The notes under the pieces: generated by a model
The model's input: the letters and a program-made list of their open reading frames with translations, nothing else
Database searches by the model: none
Told to the model about the DNA's origin: nothing
Made by a program: the position numbers and the translations under genes
Shown: positions 8,411 to 19,173 of the stretch, piece after piece
How positions within the stretch are numbered: position 1 is the stretch's first letter
Layout of the letters: each line of letters opens with the position of its first letter
DNA from: Actinoplanes nipponensis
GTDB taxonomy: Bacteria > Actinomycetota > Actinomycetes > Mycobacteriales > Micromonosporaceae
Assembly: GCF_016862275.1 (NCBI RefSeq)
Contig: NZ_BOMQ01000089.1
Coordinates: forward strand, 55,812-119,811
DNA length: 64,000 nt
Direction: 5' to 3'

Positions 8411-9763
8411 ATGAAACGTTTCATGGCCGCCACCACCGTCCTGATCCTCGCGGGGACCCTCGTGGCGTCCCCCGCCCTGGCGGCGGCGCCCTCGGTCACC
8501 CAGAGCTCGGTCACCGTGCTCACCACGACCGGCCGCACCGCGCTGACCTACACCGGCTACATGAACGGCGAGTCGTTCCAGCAGGACGGCATCACCACCG
8601 TGGCCGGCTGGCAGTACACGGCCTTCTGGGACCAGAGCGGCCACGTCAACCTGTCCCGGCGACAGCTGCCCGGCGGCGGCTGGCAGAACCTGCGGCTCAC
8701 CGACTACGCCACGACCTCCACCGACTCGCACAACACGATCAGCATCGGCGTCTCGCGCCAGGACGGCAGCATCCACCTGGCCTTCGACATGCACTCCTCG
8801 GTGCTGCGCTACCGCCGGTCCGTGGCCGGGCTGGCCACCTCCCCGGGGCCGGCGGCCTGGTCGCCGGGCAGCTTCGGCCCGCTGGTGACCAGCCTGACCG
8901 GGGCGGGCATGCCGACGATGACCTATCCGCAGTTCCTCACCACCCCGGCCGGCAAGCTGCAACTCGCCCTGCGGACCGGCACCAGCGGCGCCGGCGACGA
9001 GGTGCTCTACGAGTACGCGGGCGGCGCGTGGACCTCCGTCGGGCGGTTCATCGACGGCACCACCGCCAACAACAACGCCTACCTGTTCGGGCTCGAGTAC
9101 GACAGCACCGGCCTGCTGCACGCCACGTGGACCGTGCGGGAGACCTCCGACGCCAGCACCAACCACGACCTGTTCTACGCGTACAGCCGGGACGAGGGGC
9201 GGACCTGGCGCAACAACGCGGGCACGGTCGTGGCCACCACCGGCAGCGCGCCGCTGATCTCCGACGCGGCCGGGCTGCGGGTCTGGGCGATCGGCCAGAA
9301 CCGCGGGCTGATCAACCAGGAGTCGCAGGTGGTGGACAAGGCCGGGATCGTGCACGTGCTCGCCTCGCACCTGCCGGCGTCCGCCCCCAACACCACCGAC
9401 TTCACCGCCGCCCGGGAGAGCGCCGTGCTGGTGCACTACTGGCGCGACAAGGCCTCCAAGGTGTGGCACCAGACGTACACGCCGTTCCTGGAGCGTTCCA
9501 GCCGCGGGGACATCGCGGTCGACGCCGCCGACAACCTCTACGTGGCCAGCGGGGACTCCTCGACCCACAAGCTGCACATCCAGACCGCCTCGAAGGCCGC
9601 CGGCTGGAGCGACTGGACCCTGCGCTCCACCTCCGCCGCGATCTACTTCTCCGACCCGCTGGTCGACCACGAGCGGCTGCGCACGCTCGGGGTGCTCAGC
9701 ATCTTCGCGCCGCGCTACGGCGGCAGCCAGATCGACGTCCAGGACTGGGCGGTACGCCCCTGA
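8411..9763 (+). CDS. Secreted BNR-repeat family protein (beta-propeller)
   Basis: A 450-residue exported protein. A signal peptide (MKRF, hydrophobic core to about residue 20, cleavage near ALAAAP) is followed by a BNR_4-type propeller: repeated SxDxG/Asp-box-like segments such as SRDEGRTWRNN and ASGDSSTHKLHIQT, plus conserved SHNTISIGVSRQDGSIHLAFDMHSS, a strong signature of the family. Members act on extracellular polysaccharides (several are lyases or exo-enzymes), but catalytic residues cannot be assigned here. It is monocistronic with its own promoter and lies in a region of secreted carbohydrate-active proteins. Confidence 0.75.
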   Translation: MKRFMAATTVLILAGTLVASPALAAAPSVTQSSVTVLTTTGRTALTYTGYMNGESFQQDGITTVAGWQYTAFWDQSGHVNLSRRQLPGGGWQNLRLTDYATTSTDSHNTISIGVSRQDGSIHLAFDMHSSVLRYRRSVAGLATSPGPAAWSPGSFGPLVTSLTGAGMPTMTYPQFLTTPAGKLQLALRTGTSGAGDEVLYEYAGGAWTSVGRFIDGTTANNNAYLFGLEYDSTGLLHATWTVRETSDASTNHDLFYAYSRDEGRTWRNNAGTVVATTGSAPLISDAAGLRVWAIGQNRGLINQESQVVDKAGIVHVLASHLPASAPNTTDFTAARESAVLVHYWRDKASKVWHQTYTPFLERSSRGDIAVDAADNLYVASGDSSTHKLHIQTASKAAGWSDWTLRSTSAAIYFSDPLVDHERLRTLGVLSIFAPRYGGSQIDVQDWAVRP

Positions 9764-9778
9764 CGGGCATCCACCGCC

Positions 9779-9790
9779 TACGATCTCCCC
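9779..9790 (+). promoter_or_regulatory. Extended -10 of a leaderless transcript
   Basis: TACGAT (9779-9784) lies exactly 6 bases before the ATG at 9791 and no Shine-Dalgarno is present. A TANNNT hexamer at this spacing is the usual sign of a leaderless mRNA in actinomycetes. Confidence 0.5.
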
Positions 9791-10606
9791 ATGGATCAGC
9801 CCAAGCCGCCGGTCGACCTGCAGACCGACCGCCCCCACCCGGCCCGGGTCTACGACTACCTGCTCGGCGGCAAGGACAACTTCGCCGCCGACCGCGCCGC
9901 CGCCGAGCAGGGCATCAAGGCCAATCCGGCGAGCCGCACGCCGCCCCGGGAGAACCGCGCGTTCCTGCGCCGGGCGGTCCGGTTCCTGGCCGCCGAGCGC
10001 GGCATCGACCAGTTCCTCGACATCGGCACCGGCATCCCGAGCGCGCCCAACGTGCACCACGTCGCCCAGCAGGTCAACCCGGCGGCCCGGATCGTCTACG
10101 TCGACAACGACCCGATCGTGCTAGCCCACGCCCGCGCGCTGCTGACCAGCACGCCCGAGGGCCGCACCGAATACCTCGACGCGGACCTGCGCGACGTGGC
10201 GTCCATCCTCGACTCGCCGCAGCTGCGCGCCACGCTGGACCTGGGCCGCCCGGTGGGTCTGCTGCTGATCGCCATCCTGCACTTCATCGGCGACGAGAAC
10301 GACCCGGACGGCATCGTCGCCCGCCTGCTGGACGCGCTGCCCCCGGGCAGCCACCTGGTGCTGTCCCACCTGACCGGCGACTTCGCGCCCGAGGCGTGGG
10401 AACGCGTGGCCGAGATCTACCGCCGCACCGGGGTCACCATGCAGGTACGCCCGCGGCAGCGGATCGAGGGCTTCTTCGCCGGCCTGGAGCTGGCCGAGCC
10501 GGGCGTCGAGCTGGTCAACCGCTGGCGCCCGGACGGCCCGGACCCGGACGGCGACCCCACCGACGCGGAGGTCTCGGTCTACGGGGGCGTGGCCCGCAAG
10601 CCGTGA
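9791..10606 (+). CDS. SAM-dependent methyltransferase, Methyltransf_19 (DUF574) family
   Basis: A 271-residue protein of an actinomycete-specific methyltransferase family. The N-terminus PHPARVYDYLLGGKDNFAADR is the diagnostic motif of the family; the SAM site follows as FLDIGTGIPSAPNVH and YVDNDPIV. The substrate is unknown for the family. The start is firmly ATG 9791, but the mRNA appears leaderless. It converges on the SGNH hydrolase, with a shared hairpin at the two stop codons. Confidence 0.88.
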   Translation: MDQPKPPVDLQTDRPHPARVYDYLLGGKDNFAADRAAAEQGIKANPASRTPPRENRAFLRRAVRFLAAERGIDQFLDIGTGIPSAPNVHHVAQQVNPAARIVYVDNDPIVLAHARALLTSTPEGRTEYLDADLRDVASILDSPQLRATLDLGRPVGLLLIAILHFIGDENDPDGIVARLLDALPPGSHLVLSHLTGDFAPEAWERVAEIYRRTGVTMQVRPRQRIEGFFAGLELAEPGVELVNRWRPDGPDPDGDPTDAEVSVYGGVARKP

Positions 10607-10623
10607 CCGGCCCCGGCGGTCAC
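10603..10623. terminator. Bidirectional terminator hairpin
   Basis: Perfect 7-bp inverted repeat GTGACCG / CGGTCAC with a 7-base loop, overlapping the stop codons of both convergent genes. No U-tract follows, as is usual for terminators in this GC range. Confidence 0.55.
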
Positions 10624-11465
10624 CAGCCGAAGCGGCCGGGGTAGGTCACGTCGGCCAGCTCGTTCTGGCCCTCGACGTCCGGGTGGAAGTAGTCGAGCTC
10701 GTTGACCAGGTCGAGCGAGAACCGCACCCGGTGCGCCCGGCCGCCGTCCCAGCGGCACCGCCGGCCGTAGTCCTCGCACGCCGCGGCCAGCTCGCGGTTG
10801 TAGGCGTCCACCCGGTCCGCCACCTGGCGCCGGCGCCGCTCGTCGGCGCGCGCGGTGGAGGTCGGCCGGGCCAGCAGGGACTGGCATACGCCGCGGCTCC
10901 AGGCCCGGACGGCCCGCTCGTCGTCGTGGCCCAGCTGCCACAGCCGGTACAGGTCGGGGATGCTGACCACGAGCACGCGCGCCTTCGGCAGGCCCTTCTT
11001 CAGCCGGGCCAGCGCCGTGTCGACCTGCTCGCGGAAGTCGCCGGGTCCCGTCATGTCCGCGACCCGGCCGGCGCACGCGTCGTTGGCGCCGATCAGCACG
11101 GTGACGTACTGGGCCTGGTCGTCGACCGCCCGGACGACCTGGGCGGTGAGGTCCCGCGCCCGGGCGCCGGGCACGGCGTAGTTCTCGGCGTGGCCCCTGA
11201 TCGCCGCGTTGCCCTCGCGGATCCGCCGGTAATGGCTGTCCACCGCGGCGCCGCCGCCGGTCGACCACGAGTTGCGGCCGCAGGCGACGAGCGTGAAACA
11301 CGTGCCGTAGCCCGCCGTGATCGAATCGCCGAGCGCCGCCATCGAGACCGGCAATCCCTTCTGCGGTGGGCCGGCGGGCTCACCGGCGGCGTTCCCGGCG
11401 CCCTCACAGGCCAGCGCGAGCGCGGCGAGCACGGCGAAGGCGGCGAGATGCCAGCGGCGCAGCAC
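10620..11465 (-). CDS. Secreted SGNH/GDSL hydrolase
   Basis: A 281-residue exported esterase or lipase of the SGNH superfamily. GTG at 11465 is chosen because GGAGGG lies 6 bases upstream. The N-terminal hydrophobic segment (WHLAAFAVLAALALAC) acts as a signal peptide; the cysteine is near a lipobox but the -3 position is Ala, so lipid anchoring is doubtful. Block I ALGDSITAGYG carries the nucleophile serine, GANDAC is block III, and DYFHPD near the C-terminus gives the Asp-x-x-His pair. Two cysteine-containing loops may be disulphide-bonded. Substrate unknown; lipids or acyl groups on polysaccharide are typical. Confidence 0.85.
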   Translation of the reverse strand: MLRRWHLAAFAVLAALALACEGAGNAAGEPAGPPQKGLPVSMAALGDSITAGYGTCFTLVACGRNSWSTGGGAAVDSHYRRIREGNAAIRGHAENYAVPGARARDLTAQVVRAVDDQAQYVTVLIGANDACAGRVADMTGPGDFREQVDTALARLKKGLPKARVLVVSIPDLYRLWQLGHDDERAVRAWSRGVCQSLLARPTSTARADERRRRQVADRVDAYNRELAAACEDYGRRCRWDGGRAHRVRFSLDLVNELDYFHPDVEGQNELADVTYPGRFGW

Positions 11466-11577
11466 GATGAACCCTCCAAAATCACCCAAGGCAACAACGC
11501 CATCACGCTAAGGCATCGCCGCGGTCGCCGTCACCCCGCCCGGCCACGATCACCCCCGGGGTCGCAAGCTGATCGTC

Positions 11578-12804
11578 ATGACCACGACCTACTCCGCCCT
11601 CAGCCACCTGGAGTGCTCCCGGACCGGCGCCCGCCACGACGCGGACGTCGTGCAGGGAGTCAGCGACGCCGGCGTACCCCTGCTGGCCCGCTACGACGTC
11701 GAGCGGGCGGGCCGCACCCTGACCCGGCAGGCCCTCGCCGCGCGCCCCGCGACGCTGTGGCGCTACCACGAGATGCTGCCGGTCCGCGCCCCCGACCGGG
11801 TGGTGAGCCTGGGCGAGGGCATGACGCCGCTGCTGCCGCTGCCCCGCTACGGCGCCCGGATCGGGGTGCCCGGGCTGCTGATGAAGGACGAGGGTCTGGT
11901 GCCGACCGGCTCGTTCAAGGCCCGCGGGGCCGCCGTCGGCGTCTCACGGGCGGCGGAGCTGGGCGTCACCGGCGTGGCCATGCCGACCAACGGCAACGCC
12001 GGGGCGGCCTGGGCCACCTACGCCGCCCGCGCGGGCCTGACCTGCCTGATCGCGATGCCGGTGGACGCGCCGGCCATCACCCGTACCGAGTGCGTCGCCA
12101 CCGGCGCGGAGCTGTACCTCGTCGACGGCCTGATCGGCGACGCCGGCCGGCTGATCAACGCGGCGGTCCGGGACCGCACCGGCTACCAGGAGGTCTCCAC
12201 CCTCAAGGAGCCGTACCGGCTGGAGGGCAAGAAGACGATGGGCTACGAGATCGTCGAGCAGCTCGGCTGGCGGGCGCCGGATGTCATCCTCTACCCGACC
12301 GGCGGCGGGGTCGGGATCATCGGCATCCACAAGGCGCTGCGCGAGATGCAGGAGCTGGGCTGGCTCGGCCCGGACCTGCCGCGGCTGGTCGCGGTGCAGG
12401 CCGAGGGGTGCGCGCCGATCGTCGAGGCGTACCGGGAGGGCGCCGACGTGAGCCGGCCGTTCCCGGACGCCCGCACCGTCGCCTTCGGCATCACCGTGCC
12501 CAAGGCGCTGGGCGACTTCCTCGTGCTGGACGCCGTCCGGGCCACCGGCGGCACGGCGGTGGCGGTCAGCGACGAGGCGCTGCTGGCCGAGCAGCTCCTG
12601 GTGGCCCGGGACGAGGGCACGTTCATCTGCCCGGAGGGCGCGGCCTGCCTGGCCGCGGCACGGCAACTGCGGGAGAGCGGTTTCATCGGCGGCGCCGACC
12701 GGGTGGTCGTGCTCAACACGGGTACGGGCCTGAAGTACCCGGAAACCGTCCCGGTCGACGTGCCGACGCTGCCGGTGGACGGGGTCATCCCCCCGCGCCG
12801 CTGA
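11578..12804 (+). CDS. thrC: Threonine synthase
   Basis: A 408-residue fold-type II PLP enzyme converting O-phosphohomoserine to threonine. The N-terminal region LSHLECSRTGARHDADVVQG matches the plant/actinobacterial class, the Schiff-base lysine is K114 in PTGSFKARG, and the PLP-phosphate loop is YPTGGGVGIIG. The whole length fits short, class II-like threonine synthases. No other threonine gene is adjacent, so this may be a second copy or a general threonine/serine-type lyase; the LECS N-terminus argues for threonine synthase. It is divergent from the SGNH hydrolase. Confidence 0.85.
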   Translation: MTTTYSALSHLECSRTGARHDADVVQGVSDAGVPLLARYDVERAGRTLTRQALAARPATLWRYHEMLPVRAPDRVVSLGEGMTPLLPLPRYGARIGVPGLLMKDEGLVPTGSFKARGAAVGVSRAAELGVTGVAMPTNGNAGAAWATYAARAGLTCLIAMPVDAPAITRTECVATGAELYLVDGLIGDAGRLINAAVRDRTGYQEVSTLKEPYRLEGKKTMGYEIVEQLGWRAPDVILYPTGGGVGIIGIHKALREMQELGWLGPDLPRLVAVQAEGCAPIVEAYREGADVSRPFPDARTVAFGITVPKALGDFLVLDAVRATGGTAVAVSDEALLAEQLLVARDEGTFICPEGAACLAAARQLRESGFIGGADRVVVLNTGTGLKYPETVPVDVPTLPVDGVIPPRR

Positions 12805-12818
12805 CGCCCCGGCCGGCC

Positions 12819-15596
<2,778 letters not shown>

Positions 15597-15703
15597 CCCC
15601 GGGGTGTCCGATGCCTTGACGCGGATCAATGTATTGCGCTGAGATGAACCACGTCACCGGTTGTTAACGGTCACATCACCCCGATCCCCCGGGAGGAACC
15701 GCC

Positions 15704-17050
15704 GTGCCCATCCCCCGTACGCGCAAGCGCCGTCTCCTGACCGCGGCGGTGACCGGCGTCCTGGCCGGCACGGCACTGACCGGACCGGGCGCGCAGCCGG
15801 CGGCCGCCGCCGGTCCCGCGCCGCACTACCTGATGACCGCGTTCACCAACTCCAGCGAGTCGAACATGTACGTCTACGACTCCGCCAACGCCACCAACTA
15901 CAGCCTGATCCGGGCGAACGCCTACACCCCGCCGTCCGGGCTGATCCGCGACCCGAGCGTCATGCGGCACACCGACGGCTACTACTACCTGGTCTACACC
16001 ACGAACTGGACCGGGAACACGATCGGCTTCGCCCGCAGCCTGGACCACGTGACCTGGACCTTCCTGCGCACCGTGACGGTCGGGCTGAACGGCGCGACCG
16101 GCAGCACCTGGGCGCCGGAGTGGTTCCGGGACTCCGACGGCAGCGTCAACGTCATCTTCTCGGCGTCCAGCACCGGGACGGCGGGGCAGTTCCAGCCGTA
16201 CAAGATCACCGCGACCAACGGCGACCTCTCCGCCTGGAGCGCCCGCACCCCGATCGGGATCCCGGCCAACCACATCGACACCTTCGTGGTGAAGTCCGGC
16301 GGCACCTACCACGCCTTCGCCAAGAACGAGACGACCAAGTACATCGAGCACGCCACCGCCGGCGCGCTGACCGGGCCGTGGACCTTAACCGGCACGGGCA
16401 ACTGGGCAGGCTGGGGCGCGGGCCTGGAGGGGCCGGCGCTGGTCCAGCTGCCGAGCGGCTCGTGGCGGCTCTACTTCGACCAGTACGGCGCGGGCCGCTA
16501 CTACTACGCCGACAGCGCCGACCTGAACACCTGGTCGGCCAAGACCGAGCTGCCCGGGCTCTCCGGCACCGTGCGGCACTTCACCGTGCTGCGCGAGAAC
16601 GTCGGCGACAGCACCGCGGTCCCGACCGGCAACCGGTCGTTGCGCTCGGTCAACTTCCCCGACCGGTACGTGCGCCACCGCAACAGCCTCGGCTACATCG
16701 AGCCGATCGCCACCGCCACGGACCGGCTGGACGCGACCTTCACCGTCGGCGCCGGCCTGGCCAACGGCAACTGCTCCTCGTTCCAGTCGGTCAACCCGGC
16801 CGGCCGGTACCTGCGCCACGCCAACAACCGCCTGGTGCTCGCGGCCAACGACGGCACGGCGACGTTCCGCAACGACGCCACGTTCTGCGGGCGGGCCGGG
16901 CTGACCGGCAGCGGGACCTCGTTCGAGTCGTACAACTATCCGGGCTTCTACCTGCGGCACTACAACTACGAGCTGCGCATCGACCGCAACGACGGCAGCG
17001 CGGCGCTGCGGGCGGACGCCTCGTTCACGGTGACCGCGCCGCTCGGCTGA
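15704..17050 (+). CDS. Secreted GH43-like glycoside hydrolase with AbfB (CBM42) domain
   Basis: A 448-residue exported enzyme. GTG 15704 has GGGAGGAA upstream. A twin-basic-type signal peptide (RTRKRRLL, cleavage near AAAAGP) precedes a five-bladed propeller resembling GH43 (LIRDPSVMRHTDGYYYLVYTT with the candidate catalytic Asp; STWAPEWF; GLEGPALVQ with the candidate acid Glu). The C-terminal third has three AbfB/CBM42 lobes (SVNFPDRYVRHRN, SVNPAGRYLRHAN, SYNYPGFYLRHYN), which bind arabinose side chains. It probably removes arabinofuranosyl groups from plant arabinoxylan or arabinan. Divergent from the kinase gene. Confidence 0.85.
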   Translation: MPIPRTRKRRLLTAAVTGVLAGTALTGPGAQPAAAAGPAPHYLMTAFTNSSESNMYVYDSANATNYSLIRANAYTPPSGLIRDPSVMRHTDGYYYLVYTTNWTGNTIGFARSLDHVTWTFLRTVTVGLNGATGSTWAPEWFRDSDGSVNVIFSASSTGTAGQFQPYKITATNGDLSAWSARTPIGIPANHIDTFVVKSGGTYHAFAKNETTKYIEHATAGALTGPWTLTGTGNWAGWGAGLEGPALVQLPSGSWRLYFDQYGAGRYYYADSADLNTWSAKTELPGLSGTVRHFTVLRENVGDSTAVPTGNRSLRSVNFPDRYVRHRNSLGYIEPIATATDRLDATFTVGAGLANGNCSSFQSVNPAGRYLRHANNRLVLAANDGTATFRNDATFCGRAGLTGSGTSFESYNYPGFYLRHYNYELRIDRNDGSAALRADASFTVTAPLG

Positions 17051-17398
17051 CCGGCGCTCGCCGCCGGCGCAGGCGTGTCCGGGCGAACACCGCAGCGTTG
17101 ATCATGTGCGGGTGGACGCGCGCGGCCTCGCCGGCCCCGGTTGCCCTGATCATGGCCGGACATGCGGCCGGCCAGGGGGGTGATGGTCCAGGACGGGCTC
17201 GACCCCGGCGGCGTCGGCCGGTACGGCGTCACCCTGGTGATCATCTCGGTCGCGGTGGTGATCCTCGCCGGGACGGCCGCGGCGGCGGCAACCGAGGTGT
17301 GGCCGGAACCGGCCGGCGGGTGGCGCGCGGCGGTGCCGGCGCGTCCCGGGTACGTCGCTCTCGGGGGCAGCCGTCGCGCTGTGGGTGCCGATCGACCC
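17051..17398. other. Intergenic stretch, possible small membrane ORF
   Basis: There is no convincing gene. On the plus strand a frame from ATG 17181, with AGGGGG nearby, encodes about 35 residues with one good membrane helix (YGVTLVIISVAVVILAG). It then runs on into the antisense of the next gene, where the composition stops looking coding. It may be a remnant of a small membrane protein. No terminator or repeat is obvious. Confidence 0.25.
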
Positions 17399-17821
17399 TC
17401 AGGCCGTGCCGACCCCGGCCGGCGTGGGGGCCGGGTGGCAGGTGGCCAGGACGGCGCCCAGCGGCTCCGGCTCGATCGGCAGCGCCGCCGCGCCGGCGCC
17501 GGTGACCGGCCGGGGGCGGCGGGGCTGCGCCCGGCCCGAGCTGCCGCCGCGGCCCGGGTAGACCAGCAGGCCGTTGACCGGGTCGGGCACCGCGTCCAGC
17601 GCGGCGCGGACGGCCGGCAGGTCGCGGAACACGGCCCACTGCTCGTCGCCGCGGAAGGCGATCTCGAAGAGCACGCCCCACGAGTGGGCGTGCCACTGCC
17701 AGGCGTACGCGCCGTGCGTGATCGCGGCCTCGGTCAGCGCCTCGCCGTGCGCGTCCTGCCAGCGCGACGCCGGCAGCGCCGCGCCGTCGAAGACCTCGAT
17801 CGACCACCAGTACAGCTCCAT
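17399..17821 (-). CDS. Conserved hypothetical protein
   Basis: A 140-residue cytosolic protein starting at ATG 17821 (MELYWWSIEVFDG). The N-terminal 95 residues, with Trp-rich WQWHAHSWGVLFEIAF, PAVRAALDAVPDP and LLVYPGRGGSSGR, are strongly patterned and look like a small ferredoxin-like alpha/beta domain found in actinomycetes without assigned function. The last 45 residues are Pro/Arg-rich and probably disordered. It lies 76 bases downstream of the hydrolase gene on the same strand and may share its transcript. Confidence 0.65.
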   Translation of the reverse strand: MELYWWSIEVFDGAALPASRWQDAHGEALTEAAITHGAYAWQWHAHSWGVLFEIAFRGDEQWAVFRDLPAVRAALDAVPDPVNGLLVYPGRGGSSGRAQPRRPRPVTGAGAAALPIEPEPLGAVLATCHPAPTPAGVGTA

Positions 17822-17897
17822 GGTGAGACGACGGTACGCCGCCCGTCCCGTCGCCGGGGCGGTTCGCGGCGGGGCCCGCAGATGATGCACGGTCGCG

Positions 17898-19157
17898 TCA
17901 GCAGCGGCCGGCGGCCATGTCCATCAGCCGGCCGAGGACGCGGTCGCCGGCGACGCGCAGGCCGTCGTGCTCGTACTCGTCGGTGATCCACACCCGGGTG
18001 TTGCCCATCGCGCCGGCCGTGCGCAGTTGCAGGTCGGCGTCGACGTACATGTCGTTGAAGTAGACCGCCGCGACGACCGGGACCTCGTTGGCCGCCAGCC
18101 GCGCCGCGTCGTACAGCACCGGCCAGTCGTCGTGGGCGGCCAGCAGGTCCGCGGCCGCGGCGAACGGGCGCAGCGCGGCGATCTCGCGGAACATCCAGGG
18201 GTACATCATCTCGCCGGTGAACAGCAGCGGGTCGGCGTCCTCGGCGAACTCCGGGTGGGCGGCGAGGGCGCGCTCGGCGGCCCAGCCCGGCGCCCACGCG
18301 CCCTGGGCGAAGGTGAACTCCTGCATCGCGAAGATCGGGGCGTCGACGAAGCCGGTCGCCGCCATCACGGCGTACCGGAAGCCGTCGGCCGGCCCGGCGC
18401 CGTGCCAGGCCTCGTCGAGCAGCCAGTGCAGCTCGGCGAAGCCGGTGCTGGTGCCGAAGGAGTTGCCGAGGAAGCGCAGCCGCCGCGCGGTGAGCCGGTC
18501 GCCGTCCGGCAGCAGCACCTCGTGGTCCGTCAGGTGGTCGGCGAGCCGGCGGACGGTGGCCACGTGCTGCGGGAAGTGCCGGTAGAACTCGGCGTTGCGG
18601 GCCGCGACGCGCGGGTAGGTGCGGGCGTACACCTCGTCGGCGGTGGCCGTGATGCCCGGCAGGCCGCCGGTCACGTAGCAGGTGCCCAGGCCCTCGGGGG
18701 CCCGGGAGAGGTAGGCGAGGGTGATGAACCCGCCGTAGCTCTGGCCGAGGGTGTCCCACCGGCGGCCGCCCGCGACCCGGGCGCGCAGCAGCTCGGCGTC
18801 GGCCACGATGCTGTCGGCCCGGAAGTGGCGCAGGTGGGCGGCCAGGCGTACCGGATCCATGCCGGCCACGGTCCGGGCCGTGACCGGCGCGCTGCGCCCG
18901 GTCCCCCGCTGGTCGAGCAGCAGCACCCGGTGGGTGCGCAATGCCCGGCCGAGCCAGCCGTCCGCGGCCGTGGGCCGCGGCGCCTTGCCGCCCGGGCCGC
19001 CCTGCAGGAAGAGCAGCCAGGGCAGGTCGTCCCCGGCGCGCTCCGGGGCGACCACCTCCCGGGCGAACAGGTCGATGGTCGTCCCGTGCGGGTCGTCGTG
19101 GTCCAGCGGTACGGCGAGAACGTGGTCGCGGAAGCGCAGTCCCGGGGTGGCGATCAT
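17898..19157 (-). CDS. Alpha/beta hydrolase, prolyl aminopeptidase-like (S33)
   Basis: A 419-residue cytosolic peptidase-like hydrolase. Near the N-terminus FLQGGPGGKAPRP is the oxyanion loop (HGGPG in the standard family, His replaced by Gln here). VLLLDQRGTGRSAP and the nucleophile elbow GQSYGG follow, and the C-terminal EYEHDGLRVAG supplies the histidine. The size and the DQRGTGRS motif place it in the proline iminopeptidase family. The start has no Shine-Dalgarno, but a TANNNT hexamer sits 6 bases upstream, so the mRNA is probably leaderless. Confidence 0.82.
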   Translation of the reverse strand: MIATPGLRFRDHVLAVPLDHDDPHGTTIDLFAREVVAPERAGDDLPWLLFLQGGPGGKAPRPTAADGWLGRALRTHRVLLLDQRGTGRSAPVTARTVAGMDPVRLAAHLRHFRADSIVADAELLRARVAGGRRWDTLGQSYGGFITLAYLSRAPEGLGTCYVTGGLPGITATADEVYARTYPRVAARNAEFYRHFPQHVATVRRLADHLTDHEVLLPDGDRLTARRLRFLGNSFGTSTGFAELHWLLDEAWHGAGPADGFRYAVMAATGFVDAPIFAMQEFTFAQGAWAPGWAAERALAAHPEFAEDADPLLFTGEMMYPWMFREIAALRPFAAAADLLAAHDDWPVLYDAARLAANEVPVVAAVYFNDMYVDADLQLRTAGAMGNTRVWITDEYEHDGLRVAGDRVLGRLMDMAAGRC

Positions 19158-19169
19158 CCGGCCACGGTA
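19158..19169 (-). promoter_or_regulatory. -10 of a leaderless transcript (S33 hydrolase)
   Basis: On the minus strand TACCGT (19169-19164) is followed by exactly 6 bases and then the ATG at 19157. It lies just beyond the amylase stop codon. Confidence 0.45.
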
Positions 19170-19173
19170 GGCC